From: Pseudoalteromonas rhizosphaerae
GTDB lineage: Bacteria; Pseudomonadota; Gammaproteobacteria; Enterobacterales; Alteromonadaceae
Assembly: GCF_902498845.1 (NCBI RefSeq)
Contig: NZ_CABVLM010000009.1
Coordinates: forward strand, 186,001 to 250,000
Reading direction: 5' to 3'
DNA length: 64,000 nucleotides
Both the position numbers and the translations under genes were made by a program. Within the stretch, counting starts at the first letter, position 1. Every line of letters starts with the position of its first letter. The notes beneath the pieces are model-generated. The model saw nothing but the letters and a program-made list of their open reading frames with translations. It was not told the origin of the DNA and did not search any database. Below, in pieces: positions 36,139 to 45,143 of this stretch.

Positions 36139-38208
36139 CTATTGAATATAAATGGAAATAATTTCACTAGTTCTACTACCTAAACTTTCAACGATAATTA
36201 CACCATTCATTTTGTCCACATAAAAACTTGGTCTAATAACACTAAAGTCAAACGTTTTTGACTTTAGATTAGAAGTATCTACATCATTTAAGTCTATTTC
36301 ATAGAAGGTCGTATTTATCAAATTATGATTACTCCATAATACTTTACCGTTTATTACAGCCCAATTCGTGTTTGTCTCAGTGGACATGCTTACCGGCATT
36401 GAAGTCATCGTTTCTTCATTCGCATCAAACCGTGATAACCTCCCCGTATTATCACCTAATACATATCCCCCTTCAAATTGTCGAATAAAGCGGTAACCTT
36501 TAAAGATAAGGTTTTTAGTTTTTTCTTCAATAACATACTCAAATACTTGCCATTCACCATTACTTTTTCGCGTATATAGAATGGATTTTTCATTTAATGA
36601 AAGAGTAACATCGCCAATCAACTCATCAGCCTTAGAGAGGTATGTCAGGCTATTATCAAACGTATTAAGAATTGTTATGCGGTCTTGAAGCTTTAATAAT
36701 ACATATTGTCCAGACAGAGAGGCGCCGAGCAACTCTAGTGGGTTTTCAGTGCTCATTAGTGTTGCTTTTTTCGTAACCTTACTTTTTTCATAAAAAATTA
36801 AGGAGCTAACACCTCCCTCATTTATTACCGTCCAGATTTTGTTACCTAAAGGTTGATAGGCAATAATGTTACTATCTTGCTCAGGTTGTTTCTTTTGAAT
36901 CATTTCAACATTTTTAAAATCACTTAATGGCAGCTTTTTCTCTATCAGAGTATTGATAATATCATTATCTCTGATAGCTAATAGTGTATTTGGGGTTACT
37001 CGTTCTAATGCGATAAGGCCTTTGTTTTTATCGATAATAATATTTGAATCACCTGTTTTAACATTTATTTTAGCTAGCTTTTTATCATCTAATAAAATGA
37101 TATGCTCATCATCAAGCCAATGAACATCATAGATAGTTGTATTTTGATCATGGTGAAAAAGAGTTCTGCCAGTCTTTAAATCGTGTACTCGAATAGAATT
37201 ACGCTTACTACCCAAATAAATTCGCAGTACAACCAACTTACCAGAGTCTGGAGAAATATCCGCACGACTATCATGAAATCCTTTTTGAGGAACAGAAGTA
37301 ATCTCTTCAAGCAAGCCTTTTTCAGAGTTGAATTTATAGATAAGTAATGCACTTTGCTGATCTTTTTGCCCAGAAAAATAAATTACGTCATTTTCATTTT
37401 TGTCGATAAACACATCTGTGATGAAATAAAAATCAGCTACTAACGTACCTACTCCATGCGCTTTATTTGTTAGATCTATCTGCTTTAATAAAGCAATATC
37501 ACCTAAATTATCGGAAAAGTACAAGCGCTCCCCATCATTAGAGAAAACCAAACCTGTAGGCAGGGTTGTATTATCTACAAGCACCTCTATAGTCTCTGTT
37601 TTCTGGTCTTTTAAATAAATATGATAATTCTTTTCATGACTTAATTTACTAGTGAATGCAATGTATCGACCTTCACTGGAGGCTGCAAAGGCTTTTTTGT
37701 CTGAGACGACAGTATTTACCACCCTAGCAGTAACTGAAACTTCATCGACATTGTATTTAAATAAAAGATAAGCTAACGAAAGAAAAAGAATCGCTATTGC
37801 AATAAGGTAAAAATAGACCTTAGCTTTTTTAACATTCTTGTGCTCTGTTTTTTCTATACTTGTTTGTTTTTCTTCTATAGGGGAAGGAATTGTTGATACA
37901 GGACAAATTAATTTATATCCACGTTTAGAGAGCGATTGAAGATACTTAGGATCTTTATAATCATCATTCAAAATTATGCGAAGTTTACTTATAATTCGCC
38001 TTACTGCGGCATCAGAAACACAGCGGTCTTTCCATAAGTTATCATGCAATTCATCCATTGAAATATAACGCTCATGATGCTCAATAAAATACATCAATAC
38101 GGCAAATACTTTTGGTTCAAGTACAACTAACTGCTCATTAATTTGAAGAGACATCTCTTCAGTGTCCAAACAGTACTCACCAAATTTAATCAACATAGCA
38201 TTTGCCAC
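36139..38208 (-). CDS. CadC/ToxR-like membrane-bound winged-helix regulator with beta-propeller domain
   Basis: 689 residues. An OmpR/PhoB-type winged helix at about residues 5-105 (Val-Leu-Glu-Pro-Lys-Val-Phe-Ala-Val-Leu-Met-Tyr-Phe; Lys-Arg-Gly-Tyr-Lys-Leu) is followed by a linker, one membrane helix at about 130-150 (Phe-Tyr-Leu-Ile-Ala-Ile-Ala-Ile-Leu-Phe-Leu), and a long periplasmic part with repeated TolB/WD40-like blades (Phe-Ser-Asn-Asp-Gly-Glu-Arg-Leu; Asp-Ser-Gly-Lys-Leu). Such proteins sense outside the cytoplasm and bind DNA directly. It is divergent from the peptide operon and is the best candidate for its activator. Confidence 0.88.
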   Translation of the reverse strand: MANAMLIKFGEYCLDTEEMSLQINEQLVVLEPKVFAVLMYFIEHHERYISMDELHDNLWKDRCVSDAAVRRIISKLRIILNDDYKDPKYLQSLSKRGYKLICPVSTIPSPIEEKQTSIEKTEHKNVKKAKVYFYLIAIAILFLSLAYLLFKYNVDEVSVTARVVNTVVSDKKAFAASSEGRYIAFTSKLSHEKNYHIYLKDQKTETIEVLVDNTTLPTGLVFSNDGERLYFSDNLGDIALLKQIDLTNKAHGVGTLVADFYFITDVFIDKNENDVIYFSGQKDQQSALLIYKFNSEKGLLEEITSVPQKGFHDSRADISPDSGKLVVLRIYLGSKRNSIRVHDLKTGRTLFHHDQNTTIYDVHWLDDEHIILLDDKKLAKINVKTGDSNIIIDKNKGLIALERVTPNTLLAIRDNDIINTLIEKKLPLSDFKNVEMIQKKQPEQDSNIIAYQPLGNKIWTVINEGGVSSLIFYEKSKVTKKATLMSTENPLELLGASLSGQYVLLKLQDRITILNTFDNSLTYLSKADELIGDVTLSLNEKSILYTRKSNGEWQVFEYVIEEKTKNLIFKGYRFIRQFEGGYVLGDNTGRLSRFDANEETMTSMPVSMSTETNTNWAVINGKVLWSNHNLINTTFYEIDLNDVDTSNLKSKTFDFSVIRPSFYVDKMNGVIIVESLGSRTSEIISIYIQ

Positions 38209-38298
38209 TTACAAACCTTAACAGTCCCTTAACGTTCATTATAATAACGTACTGCAATAGTAATTACCATAAAGTTTAATGCATTGATTTAAATGAAA

Positions 38299-38314
38299 GT
38301 TACATTTTGGTTAC
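38299..38314 (+). promoter_or_regulatory. 11-bp-spaced direct repeat upstream of the peptide operon
   Basis: GTTACATTTTGGTTAC contains two GTTAC half-sites whose starts are 11 bases apart, the spacing used by OmpR/PhoB-type winged helices. A TTATAC -10-like hexamer follows at 38355-38360 and there is no good -35, which fits an activator-dependent promoter. The divergent CadC-like gene encodes such a protein. The match is short and could be chance. Confidence 0.4.
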
Positions 38315-38396
38315 GTAGATATCATCGCTTAATTATTGCAAAAAAAAAACGACCTTATACGCTCAATTTTAACCCCAACATTATAAGGTACAAGCA

Positions 38397-38591
38397 ATGC
38401 AGAACAGCATAAAAAATGAAAAACATGCCATAGCAGCCCACAGAACAACTGATGGATTAATAGAAATCACCAATCTTGAGTTACTTGATGCGTTTGTTGG
38501 AGGATTTATAAGCCCTGAAGAAGTTTATTGTCACGTGAATGATAATGATGAAAAATCTACAACCACGGCAAGCCAAGAAGGCATCAGTTAA
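38397..38591 (+). CDS. Candidate RiPP precursor peptide 1 (double-glycine leader)
   Basis: 64 residues with a ribosome binding site AAGG. The leader ends Leu-Leu-Asp-Ala-Phe-Val-Gly-Gly at residues 29-36, a typical site for C39 leader peptidases. The 28-residue core starts Phe-Ile-Ser-Pro-Glu-Glu-Val-Tyr-Cys-His and is acidic and Thr/Ser-rich, with one Cys at 45. Its stop and the next gene's ATG share a base (TAATG), so translation is coupled. The similarity around the Gly-Gly to the second peptide at 39800 supports a shared processing system. Confidence 0.75.
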   Translation: MQNSIKNEKHAIAAHRTTDGLIEITNLELLDAFVGGFISPEEVYCHVNDNDEKSTTTASQEGIS

Positions 38592-39709
38592 TGAATACTG
38601 CAACTTGTAACTATTACAAACCTAAGCTAAAGCGATTAACTGAAAAAAGAGATCTAATCTCTTTACCGAACCTTGAAGACTGGTGTGAAGAAATGTGCCT
38701 TGCGTTTGATAGGAATGTTCTTAATCAAAACTCAAGTACCAACAAAACCCTACATTGGTTGTTTAATGCATATCCCCTTGTTTTAGCTTACCAAGGAAAA
38801 ACACAAGAAAGCGAATTGTTTTTACACAGAGTAATAGCTTATTGGTCGGATAAATTTTTGCAGGATGAAAATAATCAAAATCTCATAAACTTAATCGATC
38901 CCACAATCAACTTATTACGCCTTTATAAGCTGACAAACCAACACTCAGCATTCCTACAGCTGATGGGTGAAACAGCTATTCTCGACAATACAGGCAAAGC
39001 AAAACTAGGTTCCATAAGTGTAAACAAAGAAATACTAGGTGAGCAATGGGAGATATTGCACTTAGCTGCACTAGATGAACTATTGAAGTTTTCCCTTTTG
39101 AGATCAAATTTTAATGACGTCCTCAATTTAAAAAAAGCAATACCCGTTCGTTTAAAAAGTAATGATGTGTACATAGAAGCAAGTGTAACGGCATTAATAG
39201 GTTTAGGTAAATATAAAGAAGCAATACAGCTTTGCTGGGAAGAAATAAGCAGAAAAAAATGTATAAAGAATGGGATATATAGTTATCGCTTGTACGAGGC
39301 TTTCATGGGGTTAGGGGAGCAAAGCAAAGCTAAAACTGTTATGAAACATTTAATATCAAATATGGAAAAAACCCCTCTTGAGTCTTTATCTTTACTAACT
39401 TTTTCATCAATGATTATCGAAACAGAAAATCTTTCTCCCTCTTCACACTTGGCAAGAAAAACGTTAAATAAATATATAGAAATAAAAGACGAGTTTAACT
39501 ATGGAATGACTTTATGTCACTTATATAAAAACCACCCTGATGAAGATAATAAGGAAAAAATATTAAATCTATATAATAAAACTAGTTATACAATTTTGAA
39601 GAACAGAGTAGAAAACACAATAAATATAAAAAAAGAAATAAAAAAAGAAGATAACATTAATTTAAAAAAAATAAGTGAGTCAATAAACCAATTAATTGGA
39701 AAAGGCTAG
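38591..39709 (+). CDS. Uncharacterised helical (TPR-like) protein of the peptide operon
   Basis: 372 residues, no signal peptide or membrane helix. Almost entirely helical in character with TPR-like segments (for example Val-Thr-Ala-Leu-Ile-Gly-Leu-Gly-Lys-Tyr-Lys-Glu-Ala near 205 and Ala-Phe-Met-Gly-Leu-Gly-Glu-Gln-Ser-Lys-Ala near 240). The end is Lys-rich. No catalytic motif was recognised. Coupled to precursor 1 by an overlapping start, so a peptide-binding chaperone or scaffold is likely, but an immunity role is also possible. AT content is higher than in flanking genes, consistent with transfer. Confidence 0.7.
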   Translation: MNTATCNYYKPKLKRLTEKRDLISLPNLEDWCEEMCLAFDRNVLNQNSSTNKTLHWLFNAYPLVLAYQGKTQESELFLHRVIAYWSDKFLQDENNQNLINLIDPTINLLRLYKLTNQHSAFLQLMGETAILDNTGKAKLGSISVNKEILGEQWEILHLAALDELLKFSLLRSNFNDVLNLKKAIPVRLKSNDVYIEASVTALIGLGKYKEAIQLCWEEISRKKCIKNGIYSYRLYEAFMGLGEQSKAKTVMKHLISNMEKTPLESLSLLTFSSMIIETENLSPSSHLARKTLNKYIEIKDEFNYGMTLCHLYKNHPDEDNKEKILNLYNKTSYTILKNRVENTINIKKEIKKEDNINLKKISESINQLIGKG

Positions 39710-39799
39710 TAAATATTACAGTTACCTTATCAACTTTAATTAGCCATAGTAGTTCCACCTCATCCAGAGGGATAAATAATACAACTAAAGGAATTTAAA

Positions 39800-39970
39800 A
39801 TGACTAAGAAATTTGAAAATATCGAAAGCCAAGAAATTAAATTAAATGAGCTAGGTGAAGTTGAATTAAGCGAAGAACTAGCCAACGCAGTTGCTGGTGG
39901 TTTTTCTCCAGAAGAAGAAGAAGAAGAAGGCGTAACAATCAACTTTGGTTGTGGTAAAAAAGAGAAATAA
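39800..39970 (+). CDS. Candidate RiPP precursor peptide 2 (double-glycine leader, Glu-rich core)
   Basis: 56 residues, ATG at 39800 with AAAGGA upstream. The leader ends Leu-Ala-Asn-Ala-Val-Ala-Gly-Gly (residues 27-34), preceded by acidic Leu/Glu repeats. The 22-residue core starts Phe-Ser-Pro, then six Glu (38-43), then Gly-Val-Thr-Ile-Asn-Phe-Gly-Cys-Gly and a Lys-rich end. A radical SAM gene follows after a hairpin, then a C39 exporter, the standard context for a modified, exported peptide. A single Cys (51) and the Asn-Phe pair are possible modification sites. Confidence 0.85.
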   Translation: MTKKFENIESQEIKLNELGEVELSEELANAVAGGFSPEEEEEEGVTINFGCGKKEK

Positions 39971-39975
39971 AGCAA

Positions 39976-40003
39976 ATGGGGCTACTTTTTAAGCTAGCCC
40001 CAT
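39976..40003 (+). other. Hairpin between precursor 2 and the radical SAM gene
   Basis: Perfect 9-bp inverted repeat ATGGGGCTA / TAGCCCCAT with a 10-base loop, six bases after the precursor stop. There is no following T run, so it is more likely a partial attenuator or an mRNA end-stabiliser than a full terminator, letting the precursor be made in excess over the maturase. Confidence 0.75.
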
Positions 40004-40018
40004 CTAAAGAGGAATATC

Positions 40019-41044
40019 ATGTCTAATGCGCAACAAATAAAAGGCTTTTCTAGACAGCATCTTGCAAATAGCCTTACAAATAAAAAATTTCAGCTTATCC
40101 TATTCCCTACTGAGCAATGTAATTTCCGATGTGTATACTGTTACGAAGATTTTGAGATAGGAAAAATGCCTAACTGGCTCGTTGAGGCAACTAAAACTTT
40201 AATTCACAATAAGATACCAACATTAGAATATTTATCTCTAAGCTGGTTCGGTGGCGAGCCTTTATTAGCAAAAGATATTCTTTTTGATATAGCCGAATAT
40301 AGTCTATCACTCTGCGAACAATATGGATGTAAACTTAGTGGTGATTTAACAACTAATGGCCTTCTTCTTGATATTAAAACACTTACCCGACTTATAGAGC
40401 TAAAACAGAACAGCTTTCAAATATCTATTGATGGTGATAAGGAATCACATGATAAAACTAGGTTAACACGAAGTGGTCGAGGTAGCTTTGATAAAATTTG
40501 GGCAAGATTACAAGATGCCGCAAATACCGATCTAGGCTTTGCTATAACACTTAGGATACATGTAACTGACTTAAACCATGAAAGTGTACTAAATTTTTGC
40601 GATCGCTATGATAAAACGCTAAGAAAAGATAATCGATTCAATCTACTTTTCCAGGCAATTGCTGATTTGGGTGGCGATAATCAAGAAGCTATCACAAGTC
40701 TCACATCAAAAAAATCTGCTGCATGCTTGGTGAATGAGCTAACCCAAAGATACTCAGAAAATACAGATAAGCCGGGGACTAATTATATATGTTATGCCGG
40801 TAAACCTAACTCTATTGGCATTAGAGCAAACGGCAACCTTAATAAGTGCACGGTGGCTCTAAGTGACGATAGAAATACCGTTGGTAAAATCAACCCAGAC
40901 GGGACATTGACCCTAAATAATGAAAAGTTCAGCACATGGATAAAAGGTTTTACTACATTAGATAGTTGGCAAATGGGGTGTCCTTTAAGCTATATGAATA
41001 GTAATAGTACTGTGGGTGATATTCCCATCAAGAAAGTAGGTTAA
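40019..41044 (+). CDS. Radical SAM peptide maturase with short SPASM/twitch-like domain
   Basis: 341 residues. The SAM-binding 4Fe-4S motif is C34-x3-C38-x2-C41 (CNFRCVYC), followed by WFGGEPLL. Three late Cys (258, 277, 321) fit a reduced SPASM or twitch domain that could bind an extra cluster. There is no long N-terminal peptide-recognition domain. Such enzymes make thioether, carbon-carbon (cyclophane) or epimerised residues on ribosomal peptides. Placed directly after precursor 2, with AGAGGA before the ATG. The exact reaction cannot be told from sequence alone. Confidence 0.9.
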   Translation: MSNAQQIKGFSRQHLANSLTNKKFQLILFPTEQCNFRCVYCYEDFEIGKMPNWLVEATKTLIHNKIPTLEYLSLSWFGGEPLLAKDILFDIAEYSLSLCEQYGCKLSGDLTTNGLLLDIKTLTRLIELKQNSFQISIDGDKESHDKTRLTRSGRGSFDKIWARLQDAANTDLGFAITLRIHVTDLNHESVLNFCDRYDKTLRKDNRFNLLFQAIADLGGDNQEAITSLTSKKSAACLVNELTQRYSENTDKPGTNYICYAGKPNSIGIRANGNLNKCTVALSDDRNTVGKINPDGTLTLNNEKFSTWIKGFTTLDSWQMGCPLSYMNSNSTVGDIPIKKVG

Positions 41045-41048
41045 TACT

Positions 41049-41744
41049 ATGTCTATCGTTAATATGTTTCGTAAAGAGGCCCTTAGAAATCAATATAAGT
41101 CGAGCGACATTGGTAAGTCGCTCATAAAACAGCCTAAAATTATAAATAATTCTATTTCAGCTTTAATTGCAATTTTCGTATTTAGCTTTTTAGTTATTAA
41201 TGTTCTAACTTTATCAACAAAAAGAAGTCTTGACGCCAAGGTCTCATCTGAACACTATACCCCGCTTATTTATAATGAAGTAGTGGTTATAAATAAGCAC
41301 TTTGCGATAGATGGTGAGAGCGTTAAAAAAAATCAACAGCTACTTACTATCTCTAAGTTTGATAGTAATAGTAAGTTAGAAAAAGAGGTTATTCGCTCTC
41401 CTTCCGATGGTTTGTTTTTTCATTCTTTAATCGAAAAAAATATAATACAACCATTTGAACCTCTTGGTTACGTTTTAAGTACCACTTCAGAAAATGAGTT
41501 ATCTTTTTGGATTTCTAGCAATAAAAATATGAGTATTAATGTAAAGGATAAAATTACCTTAATCGTCAATAATGATGAATTAAAAGGTATAGTCACTATG
41601 GTTATTGGTAGTAATAAAAATAATAAAGAACAAAAAATACATTTAAAATTAGAAACTAACAATTATTCAAAACTGTCACCTAACGCAGATATAAAAATAC
41701 TACTCACTCAGCAATCAGAAAAAGCCCTTAACTTAATTAAATAG
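41049..41744 (+). CDS. Short HlyD-family membrane fusion protein
   Basis: 231 residues, much shorter than the 400 or so of typical HlyD/CvaA partners. A membrane helix at about residues 35-56 is followed by a biotinyl-lipoyl-like half (Gly-Glu-Ser-Val-Lys-Lys-Asn-Gln-Gln-Leu-Leu-Thr-Ile) and a beta-barrel-like part (Ile-Arg-Ser-Pro-Ser-Asp-Gly). The long coiled-coil hairpin that normally reaches TolC is missing. It starts four bases after the radical SAM gene and precedes the peptidase-ABC gene by ten bases, so it likely works with that exporter. Confidence 0.75.
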   Translation: MSIVNMFRKEALRNQYKSSDIGKSLIKQPKIINNSISALIAIFVFSFLVINVLTLSTKRSLDAKVSSEHYTPLIYNEVVVINKHFAIDGESVKKNQQLLTISKFDSNSKLEKEVIRSPSDGLFFHSLIEKNIIQPFEPLGYVLSTTSENELSFWISSNKNMSINVKDKITLIVNNDELKGIVTMVIGSNKNNKEQKIHLKLETNNYSKLSPNADIKILLTQQSEKALNLIK

Positions 41745-41754
41745 TGAAATTTAA

Positions 41755-43869
41755 ATGCGTCTCACAGACTACATTGACTTTAAACCATCAAAACTACCTC
41801 TTTTCTTACAAAGTGAAGTAGCTGAATGTGGTATCACATGTATAGCTATGATTGCTTTTTATCATGGTTATAAAGTAAACATGCTTGCTATGCGACAACG
41901 TTACCCCGTTGGTACTCAAGGAATAACAGTTAAGCACATTTTAAAAATTGCAGATGATATTGGCCTATCTGGGCGAGTATTAAAATTAGAGCTTGGACAG
42001 CTATCTAAGCTAAGGGGACCTGCAATATTGCATTGGAACTTTAATCACTTTGTTACGCTTGCTTCAGTAAATAGAACTGGCATTGTTATCCATGATCCCG
42101 CAAAAGGAAAAGTTAAACTAGATTGGCAACAAGTCTCTGAAGCATTTACCGGTATTGCAATCGAGTTAACTCCAACACCTGCATTTACTGTAGCCGATGA
42201 ACGAGTGAAGATGCCGCTCAGAGCATTCATTGGCAATATTGAAGGACTCGCATCCTCATTATTTAAGATATTCGTTGTCGCCTTGATTCTGCAATGCTTC
42301 CTCTTAATATCCCCCTACTATATTAGAATTGTGATAGATCATGGAATTCCACTCTCCGATAGTGGAATGTTAATATGGTTGCTAATCGCATTTATTGCCG
42401 TCACCTTACTAACAACTTTTAGCAATATTATTCGCTCTGCTGCAATTTTATACTTAGACAAAAATTTGGGCTTTCAAGTAAAAGCGAACATCCAGCGACA
42501 CCTATTACATTTACCCCTTTCGTTTTTTGAATCTCGCCATGTTGGCGATATTAAATCTAGGTTTGAAGCATTTAATGAAGTCCAAAGAATGATAAGTCGT
42601 GGTTTTATTTCTGCCATTGTCGAAGGCTTGCTAGGCATAACAACTTTAATCATTATGTATACTTACTCACCAGCTCTTGCTTTAGTATCTTTATCATTCC
42701 TCTTATTCACATTATTGCTTAGGTTATATTTAACCAACAAAGAAAATAAGCATTTAGAGCAAGTTTTATCTAAACAAGCAAAAGAAAACAGTCATTTTTT
42801 AGAAACTATCAGAGCAATTATGCCCATAAAATGCTATGTAAAAGAAAGTACCCGACTTTCTTCATGGCTCAATTTATTTGCAGATACTACAAATGAAAAT
42901 ATTAAACGTGAAAAGGTCACGATTACTGCAGAAATTAGCCAAGATTTAGTAAGTAAAATAGAGTATCTAATTGTTATATTTATTGGCGCGACATTAATAA
43001 TCAATAAAGAATTTACTATAGGGATGTTTATTGCTTTCCTAGCTTATAGACAACAATTTTCGAGCAGCACACAAACTCTGGTAGATCATATATTTAAGTT
43101 CAAGTTAGCCTCAACTTATTTACGGAGAATGTCTGATATAGTGATGCAAAACCAAGAGCAAGAAAATACCTCACTGACAATAACCAAAGAACAAGCAAAA
43201 GGCCACATTGAAGTACGCGACCTGCATTTTCGATATTCAACATCCTCTCCTTGGTTATTTAAAGGAATAAACTTTAAAATTGATGCCGGAGAATCGGTGG
43301 CTATCATAGGTCGCTCTGGGTTGGGTAAATCATCGCTCCTAAAATTAATGACTGGATTAATCAAAGCAGAGCGAGGTGATTACTTGTTAGATGGACACTC
43401 GATAAAAATGCTTGGCATGAGAAACTTTCGCTCAATGTGTGCAACGGTAATGCAGAATGATCAATTACTAAATGGTTCCTTAATTGAAAATATCTGCTTC
43501 TTTGAGCCAAAACCTGATCTAGATAAAATCACAGAAGCCATTAAAGGTGCTGCTATATGGCATGAGATTCAAAGCATGCCTATGGGTTTACACACTCAAG
43601 TTGGTGATTTAGGTAGCTCATTGTCAGGTGGTCAAAAACAAAGATTGCTTTTGGCAAGAGCGCTTTACAGTCAACCAATCATTTTATTTTTAGACGAAGC
43701 AACAAGCCACCTTGATGCTGCTACTGAATTGCAAGTAAATAAATATTTAAAATCAAAAAAAATAACTAGGGTCAGTGTTGCTCATAGGCAAGAGACAATA
43801 CAAGCAGCAGATAGAATAATTGATCTCGAAGAATTAATTAAGAACCAAACGTTAGCCCAAGCTGTGTGA
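41755..43869 (+). CDS. C39-peptidase-containing ABC exporter (PCAT, CvaB-like)
   Basis: 704 residues. The N-terminal C39 domain has Gln19, catalytic Cys25 (ECGITC), His98 (HWNFNHF) and Asp114 (HDP). A six-helix membrane domain follows (about 165-440), then an ATPase with Walker A GRSGLGKSS, signature LSGGQ and Walker B ILFLDEA. Such proteins cut the leader after Gly-Gly and export the core. Both precursor peptides in this operon have Gly-Gly sites, so they are the obvious substrates. Confidence 0.93.
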   Translation: MRLTDYIDFKPSKLPLFLQSEVAECGITCIAMIAFYHGYKVNMLAMRQRYPVGTQGITVKHILKIADDIGLSGRVLKLELGQLSKLRGPAILHWNFNHFVTLASVNRTGIVIHDPAKGKVKLDWQQVSEAFTGIAIELTPTPAFTVADERVKMPLRAFIGNIEGLASSLFKIFVVALILQCFLLISPYYIRIVIDHGIPLSDSGMLIWLLIAFIAVTLLTTFSNIIRSAAILYLDKNLGFQVKANIQRHLLHLPLSFFESRHVGDIKSRFEAFNEVQRMISRGFISAIVEGLLGITTLIIMYTYSPALALVSLSFLLFTLLLRLYLTNKENKHLEQVLSKQAKENSHFLETIRAIMPIKCYVKESTRLSSWLNLFADTTNENIKREKVTITAEISQDLVSKIEYLIVIFIGATLIINKEFTIGMFIAFLAYRQQFSSSTQTLVDHIFKFKLASTYLRRMSDIVMQNQEQENTSLTITKEQAKGHIEVRDLHFRYSTSSPWLFKGINFKIDAGESVAIIGRSGLGKSSLLKLMTGLIKAERGDYLLDGHSIKMLGMRNFRSMCATVMQNDQLLNGSLIENICFFEPKPDLDKITEAIKGAAIWHEIQSMPMGLHTQVGDLGSSLSGGQKQRLLLARALYSQPIILFLDEATSHLDAATELQVNKYLKSKKITRVSVAHRQETIQAADRIIDLEELIKNQTLAQAV

Positions 43870-43905
43870 TTAAATACCATGGTAAGAATAACAAAAGGAA
43901 TAACT

Positions 43906-45132
43906 ATGAAATTTACATCCAAACTAATCTATCAAGGGTTGATAGGTTTATCTGTCGTTATGCTTATCTCTGGCTGGCAATTAGGCTTTGCAGATAATGC
44001 CGAAGTTATATCAAAAGACTCTGTCACCATTGCGAAGGTTGAGCGCGGTGATTTTTCAATTAAGGTTGATGGCTATGGTTCATTGCAATCAATCAATAAA
44101 CGACTTCTCACAGCCACAAGTAATGCGGTGGTTGACGAAATAAAACTAAAAGCGGGTGCTGTGGTTAACCATGACACAGTGATCCTCACTTTAAATAACC
44201 CCGAGCTAGAAAGTAAGCTCCGCTTGGCGTTAGCAAAGCTTAAAAATGCCAAAACCCAAAAACGGCAAACCGTATTACTGCAACAGCGTGAGTTGTTAAA
44301 TAACGAGTCAACCGTGTCAGAGCTAAAAGCACAATCTGAAATAGCCATGCTGCAAGTTGAAGCAGAACGTACACTGGCTAAATCAGGTATTGTATCGGGG
44401 ATCAGCGCGAAGAAAAATGAGCTCGAAGCCAAACAGCTATCAAAGCGTATTAACCTTGAAGAATCTAAGCTTGATAAATTAGCACAGATGCAAAAAGAGT
44501 CGCTTTCAATTCAAGATGACTTAATAGCCCAAGCGCAAGACGAGTTTGATGTCGCCAAATTAATGGTAGAGCAACTTTCAGTTAAAGCGGGAATGAATGG
44601 TGTTATTCAACGCTTGCCTTTAAGTTTAGGGCAAAGTGTCAGTGCTGGCTCTGAACTGGCACTAATAGGGAGCCTCTCCCCTCTAGTTGGTGAAATAAAA
44701 GTACCGCAAATTCAAGCTCATTTAATTCAAATAGGTATGACAGCCCAAATTAGCACGTTGAATGACCAGGTGCGCGGCCAAGTAGTGCGTGTAGATCCTG
44801 TGATCAGCGACGGTGCTGTACAAATTGATATTGAGCTCGAGGTTTCTGAATCAGACACCATGAAACCCATGCAACAAGTAGATGCGACTATTTTTGCCGA
44901 TGTACAAAAAGAGGTGAATTATATAAAACAACCAACAGGTGCAAGCGAAGGCAGTCATGGCTCATTATTTAAACTCACAATGGATAACAAAGCCGTTAAA
45001 GTTGAAGTGCAATATGGCAAAGCATCTGGCCAGCTCATCCAAGTGTTGTCAGGACTTGAGCCTGGTGAACAAGTCATTATTTCTACATTAGATATCCCCG
45101 CTGAAACAACAACAATAAAAATTGCTGGTTAA
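43906..45132 (+). CDS. MacA/HlyD-like periplasmic adaptor
   Basis: 408 residues; the ATG at 43906 has AAGGA upstream and is preferred over one nine codons earlier. An N-terminal membrane anchor/signal (residues about 8-27) is followed by a lipoyl-like domain, a long coiled coil (about 100-210, many Lys/Glu/Gln/Leu), and a beta-barrel with Ser-Val-Lys-Ala-Gly-Met-Asn-Gly. It is the adaptor of a tripartite efflux pump with the next two genes. Same family as the adaptor at 54347. Confidence 0.85.
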   Translation: MKFTSKLIYQGLIGLSVVMLISGWQLGFADNAEVISKDSVTIAKVERGDFSIKVDGYGSLQSINKRLLTATSNAVVDEIKLKAGAVVNHDTVILTLNNPELESKLRLALAKLKNAKTQKRQTVLLQQRELLNNESTVSELKAQSEIAMLQVEAERTLAKSGIVSGISAKKNELEAKQLSKRINLEESKLDKLAQMQKESLSIQDDLIAQAQDEFDVAKLMVEQLSVKAGMNGVIQRLPLSLGQSVSAGSELALIGSLSPLVGEIKVPQIQAHLIQIGMTAQISTLNDQVRGQVVRVDPVISDGAVQIDIELEVSESDTMKPMQQVDATIFADVQKEVNYIKQPTGASEGSHGSLFKLTMDNKAVKVEVQYGKASGQLIQVLSGLEPGEQVIISTLDIPAETTTIKIAG

Positions 45133-45143
45133 GGAAGAATAAT

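Noticed and set aside
39911..39928. Six GAA repeats as a microsatellite or phase-variation tract
   Set aside because: The repeat unit is three bases, so length changes would not shift the frame; it encodes the Glu run. Copy-number variation could still change Glu number.
38397..39970. Darobactin- or lasso-type precursor
   Set aside because: No Trp-based core motif and no lasso cyclase or RRE-peptidase genes.
39760..39975. Minus-strand ORF rich in Ser/Pro opposite precursor 2
   Set aside because: It is the complement of the Glu-rich precursor codons; no ribosome binding site and low-complexity Ser run caused by GAA repeats.
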